64,000 nucleotides of DNA from DATKUC01 sp964553615. Lineage in GTDB: Bacteria > Spirochaetota > Spirochaetia > DSM-27196 > DATKUC01. Every line of letters starts with the position of its first letter. Within the stretch, counting starts at the first letter, position 1. The notes beneath the pieces were generated by a model. The model did no database searches. It was not told the DNA's origin and saw nothing but the letters and a program-made list of their open reading frames with translations. The position numbers were made by a program, and so were the translations under genes. The stretch lies in NCBI GenBank assembly GCA_964553615.1, contig CAZKMA010000003.1:1-64000 (forward strand), given 5' to 3'. Of the stretch, positions 24,094 through 32,842 are shown piece by piece.

Positions 24094-25596
24094 ATGGGAA
24101 AAAGAGCAATTGCATTGCCCTGCGCGCTCTTTCTGCTCAGTATAGGTTCTCTGCTCGCGCAGAACCAGACCATAACGCTGGGAAAAGACACCGGGTGGGG
24201 AGATCTTGAAGAAAAAAGCAACCTCGTTACCAAACCCGGATGGCAGGGTTACATGGATCTGTCCCTCGGTCCTGACGAGTATGCGGTCGATCAGGATACC
24301 GATCTCCTGCTGCACTTCGATTCAACCAGCGTCAGAGATGCTTCGGGTCGCTGGAGTGTGGTAAAGAGCGGAATCAGCACGAGGACGTCGATACCCCGAA
24401 TGGGTCGTGGTGCGGCGGTTTTTACCGCCGGAAGCGGTGGTATTGAGCTCAGTGCTCCTCCTGACAGCCTGTTTGGTCCCGGCAACACGAGCGGTAGCTT
24501 TTCAATAGAGTTCTGGCTGTATTCGGTCGGCGGTCAGGACGGAAATACCGTTCTCAGATGGACCGGCGCCAGATCGCTGAACGGTAAGCCGGTCTCTCAG
24601 GAAGTCAGTATCGATATTTCCGATGATCGGCTATCTTTTCGCTTCGTCAATTTCTTCATTTCCGCATCCGACAGTCCGGAGACGGTCTCCCTCCGGGGCG
24701 TTCAACATCAGATCCCGCGAACGTGGCATCACCATCTGATCAGGTACAACCGATCGACCGGACTCATCGAGTACCTGGTGGACGGCCAGCCGGAAGCCGT
24801 TACGTACGCAACGTCCACCGGTCACGAAGGCGGAAATGTGTACGTCCCGTATGCCGGACGGCTCTCCAACGGTCACCTGTTTCTCGGGCCCGAGTTAACC
24901 GGAATGATGGATGAGTTTCGAATAGAGAAACGGGTGGTTGATTCACCGCACCTGGATGTTGTTTCCGACACTCGCGGAGTTGCGGTATCGAAGGTATTCA
25001 GTCTGCAGTATGCAGGGTCGCGCCTTGCAACCATTACCGCACAGTATGCGACGCCCGGTGAGACTGCCATACTTTTCTTTTATCGGATGGGCGACCGAAG
25101 TAACGGTTCGAAAATTCTCGACGCGCAATGGACTCCCTTTGTTCCCGGCACGGATTTTCTCCGAGATGGTAAACCGATTCGCGGGCGATTCATCCAGGTG
25201 CGCGCCGAGCTCCTTCCGGATGGTCCGCACCTCGACTCTCCGTCACTTGGATCCGTGGTAATTTCCTACGTGCCCGATCTTCCGCCCCCTCCGCCGGTCC
25301 GCGTTACCGCGCGCGCGGGCAACGGAGAGGTGACGCTTCAATGGTCATCCCTCCCGCACTCCAGCATCAAAGGGTACCTCGTCTACTATGGCGACCGACC
25401 CGGGCAGTATTTCGGAACCGGGATTCCGGACGGAGCCTCTCCGATCGATGTGGGGAATGTGACCAGTATTACTCTGAAGGGGCTTTCAAATGGCAAACTT
25501 TACTATTTTGTTGTGTCGGCCTATGATGAGTCCGGGGTGAACCATGCGAGTGCGCTGTCGCAGGAAGTCAGTGCGCGCCCCCTGAGGGTGTATTGA
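24094..25596 (+). CDS. Exported protein with LamG-like and fibronectin type III domains
   Basis: 500 aa. Signal peptide (residues 1-22, ending SLLAQ). A concanavalin/LamG-like fold is suggested for about 70-290 (DLLLHFDSTSVRDASG, SFSIEFWLYS, GMMDEFRIEKRVVD). A C-terminal Fn3-like domain (about 405-498; PVRVTARAGNGEVTLQW, YYFVVSAYDESG) follows a PPPPP spacer. This is a surface or periplasmic binding-type layout with no catalytic motif. It starts a four-gene coupled set: its TGA overlaps the TPR protein start. A TATTAA 4 nt before the ATG is a possible leaderless promoter element. Confidence 0.7.
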   Translation: MGKRAIALPCALFLLSIGSLLAQNQTITLGKDTGWGDLEEKSNLVTKPGWQGYMDLSLGPDEYAVDQDTDLLLHFDSTSVRDASGRWSVVKSGISTRTSIPRMGRGAAVFTAGSGGIELSAPPDSLFGPGNTSGSFSIEFWLYSVGGQDGNTVLRWTGARSLNGKPVSQEVSIDISDDRLSFRFVNFFISASDSPETVSLRGVQHQIPRTWHHHLIRYNRSTGLIEYLVDGQPEAVTYATSTGHEGGNVYVPYAGRLSNGHLFLGPELTGMMDEFRIEKRVVDSPHLDVVSDTRGVAVSKVFSLQYAGSRLATITAQYATPGETAILFFYRMGDRSNGSKILDAQWTPFVPGTDFLRDGKPIRGRFIQVRAELLPDGPHLDSPSLGSVVISYVPDLPPPPPVRVTARAGNGEVTLQWSSLPHSSIKGYLVYYGDRPGQYFGTGIPDGASPIDVGNVTSITLKGLSNGKLYYFVVSAYDESGVNHASALSQEVSARPLRVY

Positions 25597-28463
25597 TGGC
25601 AAAGAACAAACTCGGTGCCGTTTTTCATCAGGCCAAACAGGCCTACCGGGCGCGCGACTACCAGACAGCCGAAAAACTCATCCACAAGGTGCTCGAAGAT
25701 GCCGAGGGTTCATCGACGGCGCATATTCTTCTCGGAACAGTATTCGGCAATACCGGACGCCATCAGGAAGCAATTGCCGAGTTCAATCGTGCAATTGAAC
25801 TGAAGCCTGAGAACGCGGAGGCATTCAATAATCTTGGCGTCGTATACCGTCAGATCGGCCAGCCGCGCGACGCACTCTACTGGCTGACTCGTGCAATCGG
25901 ATTGAATCCTGGAAAGGCTGACATTCACTATAATCTGGGGAACGTTCACAAGGCGCTTCACAACTATGATGAGGCGATCGAAGCGTACGGGAAGGCGATA
26001 TCGATAGATCCCGCCCTTGCATCCGCGTACAACAACCTGGGGACGTTGTATGAGCAGCGAGGTGAGTTCACCCAGGCCTCTCAGGTGCTGTCCGAAGGCC
26101 TGAACGCGGACGAGAACAGTCCGACAATTCGGTACAACCTCGGAATTTCATTGCAGTCGGAAGGGAAACTGGATGAGGCCCGGGAGCAGTATGAGCGTGC
26201 GGTGAAGGTTCGTCCGGGCTGGACAGATGGTCTGAACAATCTCGGCATCGTACTGCAGAAGCTGGACCTTCACGACGAATCCATTCACATGTTTCAGGAA
26301 ATCCTCAAGATAGAACCGGACAATCCAACAGCACACAACAATATTGCAACAGTCCTTGCAAAACAGGGCCGACCGGATGAGGCTATTGCATACTTCAAAC
26401 GTGCGCTCAAGAACAAGCCCGATTACGTGCGCGCGGCTACCAACCTCGGGCAGATAATGGAGACGTACCATAATCAGAACGAATCGCTGGAGGAGTTGCG
26501 TTCTCTCGTTGCCCATTCTCCGGAAAATCCTGACCTGAGATTCCAGCTCATTCATGTTCTGGTCAATCTTCAGCGTTTCGCAGAGGCGGAGAAGGCACTT
26601 CGCCATATCCTGTCGCGTAATCCGAAATCGGCCCGTGCGTGGCAGGAACTCGGCGGAGTGTACACCCGGCTCGGAAAGACGAAAGAGGCGGCGGAGTGCT
26701 ATCGAAAATTCCAGTCGCTGGACCCCGATAATGTTGAGTTCCGTTTCGAGCTTGCCCGAATACTTCGGGATCTCAAGCAGTATGACACCGCGCTGTCGGA
26801 AGTCGAACTGTACCTTGCAGCGGTGCCGGATGATCTTCGAGCCGGATTGCTCAAGGGTGAACTGCTGAGTCTGTCAGGACGTCCCGGGGAAAGTGTTGAG
26901 GTTCTCGAACGGCTGAAGATCCAGTACCCGGACAATGGGAATGTCCTTGCCGCGCTTGCTGAAGCCTACAGACTTTTCGGCGATCGTGATCGGGCAATCG
27001 GCGCGGCGGATGAACTCATCAGCCTCCAGGGAATACGGGCAGATCCCGAGGACATTGAGAAACTGAACGAAAGCCTCGGCCTTTACGAAAAGGCGGTGGA
27101 AGCTTTTGAGCGCGAGCACGAGGCGGAGTGGCAACAGAGTCTCGAGCGCCTTGGAAGGCTTACTGCCGAAGGTTCTCCATCGGACGATCGGGAGTCGTCG
27201 GTTGGTCTCCTGCAGTCCGAAGAGATTGGTGGCGGCCTTGAAGACGAAGATTCGCTCCTGGATTTCCAGGACGACTCGGAGGATGATGCGGAAGCGGCCG
27301 AGTTGGAAGACGTGGATGAGGAAGGAGAAGAGGAATCCTGGGATGGTCTGGTTTCGGAAGACCGGCAGCTCGAGGAAGCGGCAAGGAGTGAGGGCGACGA
27401 TGGCTTTTCGTTTGACGATCTGATTTCGGACGGAGACACACCTCCTGAAGAAGGAGAACCGGAATACGACTGGCCGGAGGGCAAGAAGCCCGATCTTTCT
27501 ATCTTCAAAGAGGATGAACAGGATGCGGCGCAGCGTGCACAGCCTGGATTCCCTCCTCAGCCGCAGTACGGCGCTCCTTCGTGGGGCCCGTCCCCATTTG
27601 GCTCTCCCCCAGTGGGGTCGCCGAACAATTTTCCACCCTACGGCGTGCCACCGCAGGCTGGTGTCCCACCGACGGCTGGTGTCCCACCGACGGCTGGTGT
27701 CCCACCGACGGCTGGTGTCCCACCGACGGCTGGGGGCCAGCCGTTGGCCGGGCAGCTGGACGAAACGCCGGGTATGCCCGGTTCCGGAGGGCAGCCTTCG
27801 GGGTCTACGCAAGCCGACGCGTCCCCCGCTGCCGGAGCGGTATCGCCCGCCGGCGCAGCGCCCGGTTCCGCTGGCGCCGACTCGTCCGGAGGTGGTGGTG
27901 GGGTTTCTGGCGGCGCAGGTTCGGCTGGCAATGCGGTTNNNNNNNNNNNNNNNNNNNNNNNNNNNNNNNNNNNNNNNNNNNNNNNNNNNNNNNNNNNNNN
28001 NNNNNNNNNNNNNNNNNNNNNNNNNNNNNNNNNNNNNNATGCTCCTTACGGAGCACGCAGCGGTACTGCGGGTGCAACGAACAAGGAACCATCCGAGACC
28101 GAACGCGAAGCGAACATGCTCGATTATCTGGTCAATCTGACCCACGAACTGCCGCCCGACCGCGCGAAGAACTTCGAGCATAGCGAGTTCAAGCTTCGCA
28201 TAGAATCGCTCAAGTCCAAGCTCTCCGGACGTCACGGACTGCTCCAGCGGATGCAGCAATACCGTGATGAGGCCGGGATGCCGAATGATTCGGATTCCGA
28301 ACCCAGGCCGATTACCGCCTCCCGAATTGCGGATACATTCACCTTTCTGCGACGACTGGCAGGAAACCTTCCCGATCATTCGGTCGGTGAGATCCTTCAG
28401 GATCGTGCAGACGGTCTTCTTGCTCGGCTGAAGGCAATCCGGCTGGCCGAGGGGCTTGAATGA
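25596..28463 (+). CDS. Large TPR protein with acidic and Pro-rich regions (assembly gap inside)
   Basis: About 955 aa as drawn, but 100 N at 27939-28038 make the true length unknown. Residues about 1-480 are roughly a dozen tetratricopeptide repeats (for example AYNNLGTLYEQRGEFTQA). A strongly acidic stretch (about 540-640) follows, then a Pro/Gly/Ala-rich region with tandem GVPPTA repeats running into the gap. After the gap comes a compact helical C-terminus (MLDYLVNLTHELPPDRAKNF). The ATG overlaps the previous TGA (TGATG); a TTG one codon earlier is possible. Its end overlaps the HDOD gene as ATGA. Likely a scaffold or assembly protein; partner unknown. Confidence 0.8.
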   Translation: MAKNKLGAVFHQAKQAYRARDYQTAEKLIHKVLEDAEGSSTAHILLGTVFGNTGRHQEAIAEFNRAIELKPENAEAFNNLGVVYRQIGQPRDALYWLTRAIGLNPGKADIHYNLGNVHKALHNYDEAIEAYGKAISIDPALASAYNNLGTLYEQRGEFTQASQVLSEGLNADENSPTIRYNLGISLQSEGKLDEAREQYERAVKVRPGWTDGLNNLGIVLQKLDLHDESIHMFQEILKIEPDNPTAHNNIATVLAKQGRPDEAIAYFKRALKNKPDYVRAATNLGQIMETYHNQNESLEELRSLVAHSPENPDLRFQLIHVLVNLQRFAEAEKALRHILSRNPKSARAWQELGGVYTRLGKTKEAAECYRKFQSLDPDNVEFRFELARILRDLKQYDTALSEVELYLAAVPDDLRAGLLKGELLSLSGRPGESVEVLERLKIQYPDNGNVLAALAEAYRLFGDRDRAIGAADELISLQGIRADPEDIEKLNESLGLYEKAVEAFEREHEAEWQQSLERLGRLTAEGSPSDDRESSVGLLQSEEIGGGLEDEDSLLDFQDDSEDDAEAAELEDVDEEGEEESWDGLVSEDRQLEEAARSEGDDGFSFDDLISDGDTPPEEGEPEYDWPEGKKPDLSIFKEDEQDAAQRAQPGFPPQPQYGAPSWGPSPFGSPPVGSPNNFPPYGVPPQAGVPPTAGVPPTAGVPPTAGVPPTAGGQPLAGQLDETPGMPGSGGQPSGSTQADASPAAGAVSPAGAAPGSAGADSSGGGGGVSGGAGSAGNAVXXXXXXXXXXXXXXXXXXXXXXXXXXXXXXXXXXAPYGARSGTAGATNKEPSETEREANMLDYLVNLTHELPPDRAKNFEHSEFKLRIESLKSKLSGRHGLLQRMQQYRDEAGMPNDSDSEPRPITASRIADTFTFLRRLAGNLPDHSVGEILQDRADGLLARLKAIRLAEGLE
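27642..27731 (+). repeat. 18-bp tandem repeat inside the TPR gene
   Basis: Four perfect 18-bp units (27660-27731), GGTGTCCCACCGACGGCT, preceded by one degenerate unit, encode GVPPTA repeats. Their identity at DNA level points to recent expansion and possible length variation. Confidence 0.9.
27939..28038. other. Assembly gap (100 N)
   Basis: Exactly 100 N, the usual placeholder for a gap of unknown length, about 200 nt after the tandem repeats. The frame happens to stay open across it, but the real sequence may be longer or shorter. Confidence 0.98.
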
Positions 28464-29326
28464 GCGCCGAGGAGCAACTTTCCCGGGTTGCGGCATACAT
28501 CGATCGCATGCCGAGTCTGCCGCCCACTGTTGCCAAGGTACTCGAGATCTGCAACGACCCGGCCACTTCGCCGGTAGACCTGAACCGGGTTATCAGTCTG
28601 GATCCTGTCCTTATGGCCCGTGTCCTGAGACTTATAAACTCGGCATACTACGGCCTGTCGACCAAAGTCGTGTCCATGGTTCGTGCCATAATAATGCTTG
28701 GAATCAACACGGTGAAGAATCTCGCGCTGAGCACCGCAGTCATGGACACGCTGAACCGAAAGAGCGATCTCGGAGTGCTCAGTCCGGTCGGGTTCTGGCG
28801 TCATTCGCTCGCGGTCGGTGTCACGTCCCGGCTTCTTGCGCGGGTTCGGGGCGAGCCGGCGACGGCTCTCGACGAGTATTTCGTTGCAGGGTTACTGCAC
28901 GATATAGGCAAAATTCCTATGGATCGAGTGCTGGCAAGGGATTACGCGGCGGTGTTGAAGTCCTGCAGAGAGCGGGAAATTCCGCTTTTCGTCGCCGAGC
29001 GTGAGCTGCTCGGGTTCGACCATTCGGACTCCGGACGGCTCATCGTCGAGGCCTGGCACCTCGGTCGGGTCATCCAGGATACGGTGACTTATCACCATCG
29101 CCCCGGCGAGTATGTTGGTCCGGACCGGGATGTTGTCTATACCGTCCATGCAGCAAGCCAATTCGTGAACTCCGCGGCAATCGGGCATTCAGGTGATTCG
29201 TTCCCTGCGCCGCTTGATACGATCGTTGCCGAAGGGTTGAATGTGGACGAGGAGCAAATCTCCCAACTCGCAGACCGCGTCGATGCCGAAGTTCAGAAAG
29301 CTGAAATTTTTCTCAAGGTGTTATAA
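28460..29326 (+). CDS. HDOD-domain signalling protein
   Basis: 288 aa. An HDOD domain covers about residues 15-215 (MPSLPPTVAKVLEICNDP, VLRLINSAYYGL, AGLLHDIGKI). HDOD proteins resemble HD phosphohydrolases and act in signalling; many are not enzymes, although the HD pair is kept here. The ATG overlaps the TPR gene stop and its TAA overlaps the next ATG (TAATG). Tight coupling with the TPR protein and the metallohydrolase suggests a common pathway, possibly stress or motility signalling, but no target is visible. Confidence 0.87.
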   Translation: MSAEEQLSRVAAYIDRMPSLPPTVAKVLEICNDPATSPVDLNRVISLDPVLMARVLRLINSAYYGLSTKVVSMVRAIIMLGINTVKNLALSTAVMDTLNRKSDLGVLSPVGFWRHSLAVGVTSRLLARVRGEPATALDEYFVAGLLHDIGKIPMDRVLARDYAAVLKSCREREIPLFVAERELLGFDHSDSGRLIVEAWHLGRVIQDTVTYHHRPGEYVGPDRDVVYTVHAASQFVNSAAIGHSGDSFPAPLDTIVAEGLNVDEEQISQLADRVDAEVQKAEIFLKVL

Positions 29327-30279
29327 TGCAGATACGTTTCTGGGGCGTTCGCGGCTCAATTCCCACTCCGGGTTCCGGTACGGTTCTTGTGGGAGGGAAC
29401 ACCTCATGTATTGAATTGCAGTACGGCGACGAAGGGCATCTGGTCATTATCGATGCCGGTACCGGAATCAGGGAGCTTGGCGACGAACTCATGCGGCGAG
29501 CTCGAACGGGCTCCGGGGATGAGGATACGGGGGAGATCCACGCATCGCTGTTTCTTACCCACACTCACTGGGATCACATCATGGGGTTCCCGTTCTTCGG
29601 CCCGATTTATCGGCCCGGTACGACGATCGATCTGTATGGTCCGGTAACCTGGGAGGACGAGTCGCTGCGAAAGGTCATTGGACACCAACTGAGTTATCAG
29701 TATTTTCCCGTTCATTCGGGCGAACTCGCGGCAACGCTCAGGTTCCATGAGCTCCGTCAGGAGACGGTAGAGCTTCCCGGCGGGATGATTGTACGGAGCA
29801 CCTACCTGAATCACCCGGTTCTCTGTCTGGGCTATCGTTTCGAGTACCGCGGCCGTTCGGTCGTTACTGCCTTCGATACCGAACCGTTCCGGAACGTCTT
29901 CCCGACGGATCCTGACCACCCGGATTTCGATCCGGATATTGCCGAAGAGGGCGCGCGGGCAGCCGAAGAAGAGGATGCGCGTCTGCGTTCCTTCTACAGC
30001 GGTGCTGATCTGCTTATCCACGATGCGCAGTACACGCGCGAAGAATACTGGAAGCAGCGGGTAGGGTGGGGGCACAGCTCAATCGAAGATGCTATGGAGA
30101 ACGCCATCGCCGCGCAGGCGGCGCACCTCGTGCTCTTTCATCATGACCCGGAACGGAGCGATTCGCAGCTCGACCGTTTCATCGAGGATTGTCGCCGACA
30201 GGGAAGCGAGCACAATCTTCTGGTAGACCTTGCTCGGGAGGGACTCATCATCGATATTGAAGAAGAGCATGAGTATTGA
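29326..30279 (+). CDS. Metallo-beta-lactamase-fold hydrolase (phosphodiesterase-like)
   Basis: 317 aa. Begins with MQIRFWGVRGSIPTPG and GGNTSCIEL, a start typical of a widespread group of MBL-fold proteins often found with signalling genes. The dinuclear-zinc motif is LTHTHWDHIMGF; further ligands are likely in YLNHPV, AFDTEP and LFHHDP. The metal site looks intact. Substrate unknown; related proteins have been proposed as cyclic-nucleotide phosphodiesterases. It is the last gene of the coupled four-gene set; the tRNA promoter follows. Confidence 0.87.
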   Translation: MQIRFWGVRGSIPTPGSGTVLVGGNTSCIELQYGDEGHLVIIDAGTGIRELGDELMRRARTGSGDEDTGEIHASLFLTHTHWDHIMGFPFFGPIYRPGTTIDLYGPVTWEDESLRKVIGHQLSYQYFPVHSGELAATLRFHELRQETVELPGGMIVRSTYLNHPVLCLGYRFEYRGRSVVTAFDTEPFRNVFPTDPDHPDFDPDIAEEGARAAEEEDARLRSFYSGADLLIHDAQYTREEYWKQRVGWGHSSIEDAMENAIAAQAAHLVLFHHDPERSDSQLDRFIEDCRRQGSEHNLLVDLAREGLIIDIEEEHEY

Positions 30280-30288
30280 TCAAACCGA

Positions 30289-30317
30289 TTGCCATTTTTT
30301 CGGAATCCTTATACAAT
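30289..30317 (+). promoter_or_regulatory. Promoter of tRNA-Ala
   Basis: TTGCCA (30289-30294), a 17-nt spacer and TACAAT (30312-30317) lie 16 nt before the tRNA 5' end. Confidence 0.6.
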
Positions 30318-30333
30318 ACAGCTCGCCGAATTC

Positions 30334-30406
30334 GGGGGATTAGCTCAGTTGGTAGAGCGATAGGTTCGCAATCTATAGGTCAGGGGTTCGAATCCCCTAT
30401 CCTCCA
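30334..30406 (+). tRNA. tRNA-Ala (anticodon CGC)
   Basis: 73 nt, complete cloverleaf: acceptor GGGGGAT/ATCCTCC, D-stem GCTC/GAGC, anticodon stem ATAGG/TCTAT with loop TTCGCAA (anticodon CGC, codon GCG), and T-arm AGGGG-TTCGAAT-CCCCT. The third acceptor pair is G3-U70, the alanine identity determinant. A73 is present and the 3' CCA is not encoded. Confidence 0.97.
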
Positions 30407-30430
30407 TATCAGTCTTCTTCAGGGCGTTGC

Positions 30431-32164
30431 ATGAAAAGACGGCCGAAGGAAATATACGATCCCGGTGAACTTCTTCGAGTGCGGCGAAACCTGGGTTCCG
30501 TTACCCCCGAAGAGGCCAGAGAGGCGGCACGCCTTCTCGGCGGAGAGGTCGGGGTAGAGCGCTCAGATGCTCCGCCGGCACGTGGGAACGCAGATCTTCA
30601 GGCGCCGAGGGTAATCCAGAACGGATGGATCAATCGGCCCCCCCGAGTAGAGACCGAAACACGACGCGATCAGAAAACGCAGGAACGATCCACGGTGCCT
30701 TCCCGCGCCAGGTCACTGCACTATCTGCGCATGCTGTTTCGGGCGGCTTTTCCTCCCCATCGGCTTATTCCAGTTATCGCCGCCCTGTTCGCAGTTTTCC
30801 TCCCGTTCAGCAGGACGGAGAAGCAGTTGCGTGCGCAGTTCGTTCGGGACCTGAAGGAGTACCTGCTTCGCCCAATCGAGACCATAGTGCTTGCCGCGCG
30901 ACGACTGCGGCACTATCTCGAAGCGGAAAGCTTTGACCGTACGGTGCTCGATCTTTTCGCTTCCTGGGATCTTGAGTTTATCCGGCGCGAGATCAGCGCC
31001 TACGATTTCTCAGGCCGTGGAATTCCGATCATCGCATTTCTGCCGTTGTTGCGCGTTGTATACCGGCCAATTGTCGCGTTTCGGCACGCTGGAAGCGGTA
31101 CCGCTCATCTCGTTCTGCACCGGGCCTTTGATCTGGCAAAAAAGGACTCGGAAACTGCTCCTTCAAGCATCGAACACCTCACCTCGCTCGTCATGGTTGC
31201 CGACTCCGCACTCAATGATCTTTTTGATCGCATAGCACCAAGACTCTATCCGTTGCTCATGCTTGCCGTTTCGCCCGTCCATCGCTCGTACGATGACCTG
31301 TTTCTGCATGACTGGACCGCCATTTGCGCGTTCGTCCGGCTGCAACCGAATGAAATTCTGCTTCCGGATGGTACCGCCGTTACGAGGAATTCCGCAGGAC
31401 GCGATGCGGGAACCCTTTCCGAGGATGGCGTCGTCTCCGAAGACGAAGATGCCAATCCATCCGCCGCGCCAGAGACACCGACTGATCCGACCGAGGAACG
31501 TGTTCCGTCGACGATCAAAGAACACCCTGAGGCGACGGATCCGCTTATCGTGGTTATGGGGGCTGCCTCCGGGCTCACCGCCCGGGGCGTTGCAACCACA
31601 ATTGTGGGCGGCCCTTCCAACCAGCTCAGCATGGGACGCCTTTTCGCCGGGCTCAAGCTCCTCTCCCCGGGGCTGCACACGGTTCGATGCCGCGAGGGGT
31701 TCAGCCTGCACTTCGAGCTCTCCGATCTGCTGCTCGAGTGGTACTACACTGTTTCCGACGGTGGGAGGTTTGCAGCAGACTCCACCGGCTATCCGCCGGT
31801 CGTGTCCGCGAACGCTCTCGGAGAGAAGCTCCAGTCCGTTGCATCGCTTTTTGCGGCAGCCGGCGACGAACTCGTCCTGAACCGGGCAACCGCCTATACC
31901 TTCCCTGACGTTGGCCTGTCTGACCATCCCGTGGATGTCGCTGTGCCTATCCCTTTTCGGAGTAACGGGACTCTCCTGCTGGTTGCTTCGCAGATCCTGA
32001 CTGCCGCCGCACGGCTGTTCGAGCGCGTTGCCGGAGACGTTCGGGAACTCGGAATCCCTCTCAGGGAAGCGGCCCTGCGCGAATACGAATCGATATGGGC
32101 CGGATGGTCGCCGGAACCCGAAACGGACGGTGGTGACGAGCCGCTTTTCCCCATCGACGGGTGA
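30431..32164 (+). CDS. Uncharacterised protein, probably lineage-specific
   Basis: 577 aa; not recognised. The N-terminal 100 residues are charged, followed by one hydrophobic stretch (about 105-128; HRLIPVIAALFAVFLPFS), a long helical region (about 130-310), an acidic low-complexity linker (about 325-380) and a C-terminal part (about 385-577) with mixed strands and helices (MGRLFAGLKLLSPGLHTVRC). No catalytic motif is visible. It begins 24 nt after the tRNA and probably shares its promoter. The gene after it is a lipoprotein with its own -10 box. Confidence 0.65.
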   Translation: MKRRPKEIYDPGELLRVRRNLGSVTPEEAREAARLLGGEVGVERSDAPPARGNADLQAPRVIQNGWINRPPRVETETRRDQKTQERSTVPSRARSLHYLRMLFRAAFPPHRLIPVIAALFAVFLPFSRTEKQLRAQFVRDLKEYLLRPIETIVLAARRLRHYLEAESFDRTVLDLFASWDLEFIRREISAYDFSGRGIPIIAFLPLLRVVYRPIVAFRHAGSGTAHLVLHRAFDLAKKDSETAPSSIEHLTSLVMVADSALNDLFDRIAPRLYPLLMLAVSPVHRSYDDLFLHDWTAICAFVRLQPNEILLPDGTAVTRNSAGRDAGTLSEDGVVSEDEDANPSAAPETPTDPTEERVPSTIKEHPEATDPLIVVMGAASGLTARGVATTIVGGPSNQLSMGRLFAGLKLLSPGLHTVRCREGFSLHFELSDLLLEWYYTVSDGGRFAADSTGYPPVVSANALGEKLQSVASLFAAAGDELVLNRATAYTFPDVGLSDHPVDVAVPIPFRSNGTLLLVASQILTAAARLFERVAGDVRELGIPLREAALREYESIWAGWSPEPETDGGDEPLFPIDG

Positions 32165-32175
32165 GACTTTTGGAG

Positions 32176-32181
32176 TATAAT
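32176..32181 (+). promoter_or_regulatory. -10 box directly before the lipoprotein gene
   Basis: A perfect TATAAT ends 5 nt before the ATG at 32187, so transcription would start at or inside the start codon. GGAG (32172-32175) lies 11 nt from the ATG and could instead serve as a ribosome-binding site for a longer transcript. Confidence 0.4.
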
Positions 32182-32186
32182 CAGCT

Positions 32187-32768
32187 ATGAAAGCGAATGT
32201 ACGAACCGTTACCCTGGCGCTATTCGCCGTGACATTGCTCGTTGCCTGCAGCGGCAGAAACACGAACGAGGCTCCGCCTTCCAGTAATTCCGGGAAGCTC
32301 GGTGAATACGACGGGAAACCGCTCGGGCAGATCGCTGTCGCTGCGACCTTCGAATACCCTGCAGATTTCAGTATTACAACGACGCGGAGCGAGATTGTGA
32401 AACGGTGGGGAGAACCGGTGAAGTCGGTGAGCGAAAAGGTGACGAGTCCGAACGACCCGAACACGAAAGATACCCGGACAAAGCTCGAGTACAACGGGTT
32501 CTCATTCCTGTTCTACACCATGGCAGCCAGAAATCAAGAGATCCTGGTGGCAACAACCATAACATCGCCCGCCTATCCGGTGAGCAACGGCATGCGAGTT
32601 GGAATGTACAAGTCGGTCATGCTCCAGAAGTTCGGCGAGCCGACATTCGTGGAGAAAAACGCGTACATCTATACGTCCAATACCACGGAACCCAAGCATA
32701 TGAATGAAGAGCTCTACCTCTCGGGGGACACAGTCAGCAGGATTGCCATCTATCCCGATACGTTCTGA
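32187..32768 (+). CDS. Predicted lipoprotein of unknown function
   Basis: 193 aa. Lipoprotein signal with lipobox TLLVACS (cysteine near residue 22), then a Ser/Asn/Pro-rich tether and a domain of about 150 residues with SmpA-like features (TTRSEIVKRWGEPVKSVSEK; MRVGMYKSVMLQKFGEPTFV). Each looks like a repeat in which a helix is followed by WGEP or FGEP, as in BamE/SmpA-type folds. That comparison is tentative. The protein should be membrane-anchored in the periplasm or on the surface. Confidence 0.7.
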   Translation: MKANVRTVTLALFAVTLLVACSGRNTNEAPPSSNSGKLGEYDGKPLGQIAVAATFEYPADFSITTTRSEIVKRWGEPVKSVSEKVTSPNDPNTKDTRTKLEYNGFSFLFYTMAARNQEILVATTITSPAYPVSNGMRVGMYKSVMLQKFGEPTFVEKNAYIYTSNTTEPKHMNEELYLSGDTVSRIAIYPDTF

Positions 32769-32842
32769 GGCGCTCCAGCTTCCGTCATTCCCATTCTGCT
32801 ACTCTTTACATTTCGGGCGGATTTCGGTACCAATAAAGGATT

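Noticed and set aside
24067..24315. N-terminal extension of UvrC
   Set aside because: Overlaps the divergent exported-protein gene and its signal peptide; the GIY-YIG domain begins properly at the later start.
27660..27731. Possible CRISPR-like array
   Set aside because: Units are contiguous 18-bp coding repeats without spacers; no cas genes are in the window.
26874..28496. 540-codon minus-strand frame opposite the TPR gene
   Set aside because: Crosses the N gap and the tandem repeats on the wrong strand, giving a low-complexity product with no recognisable domain.
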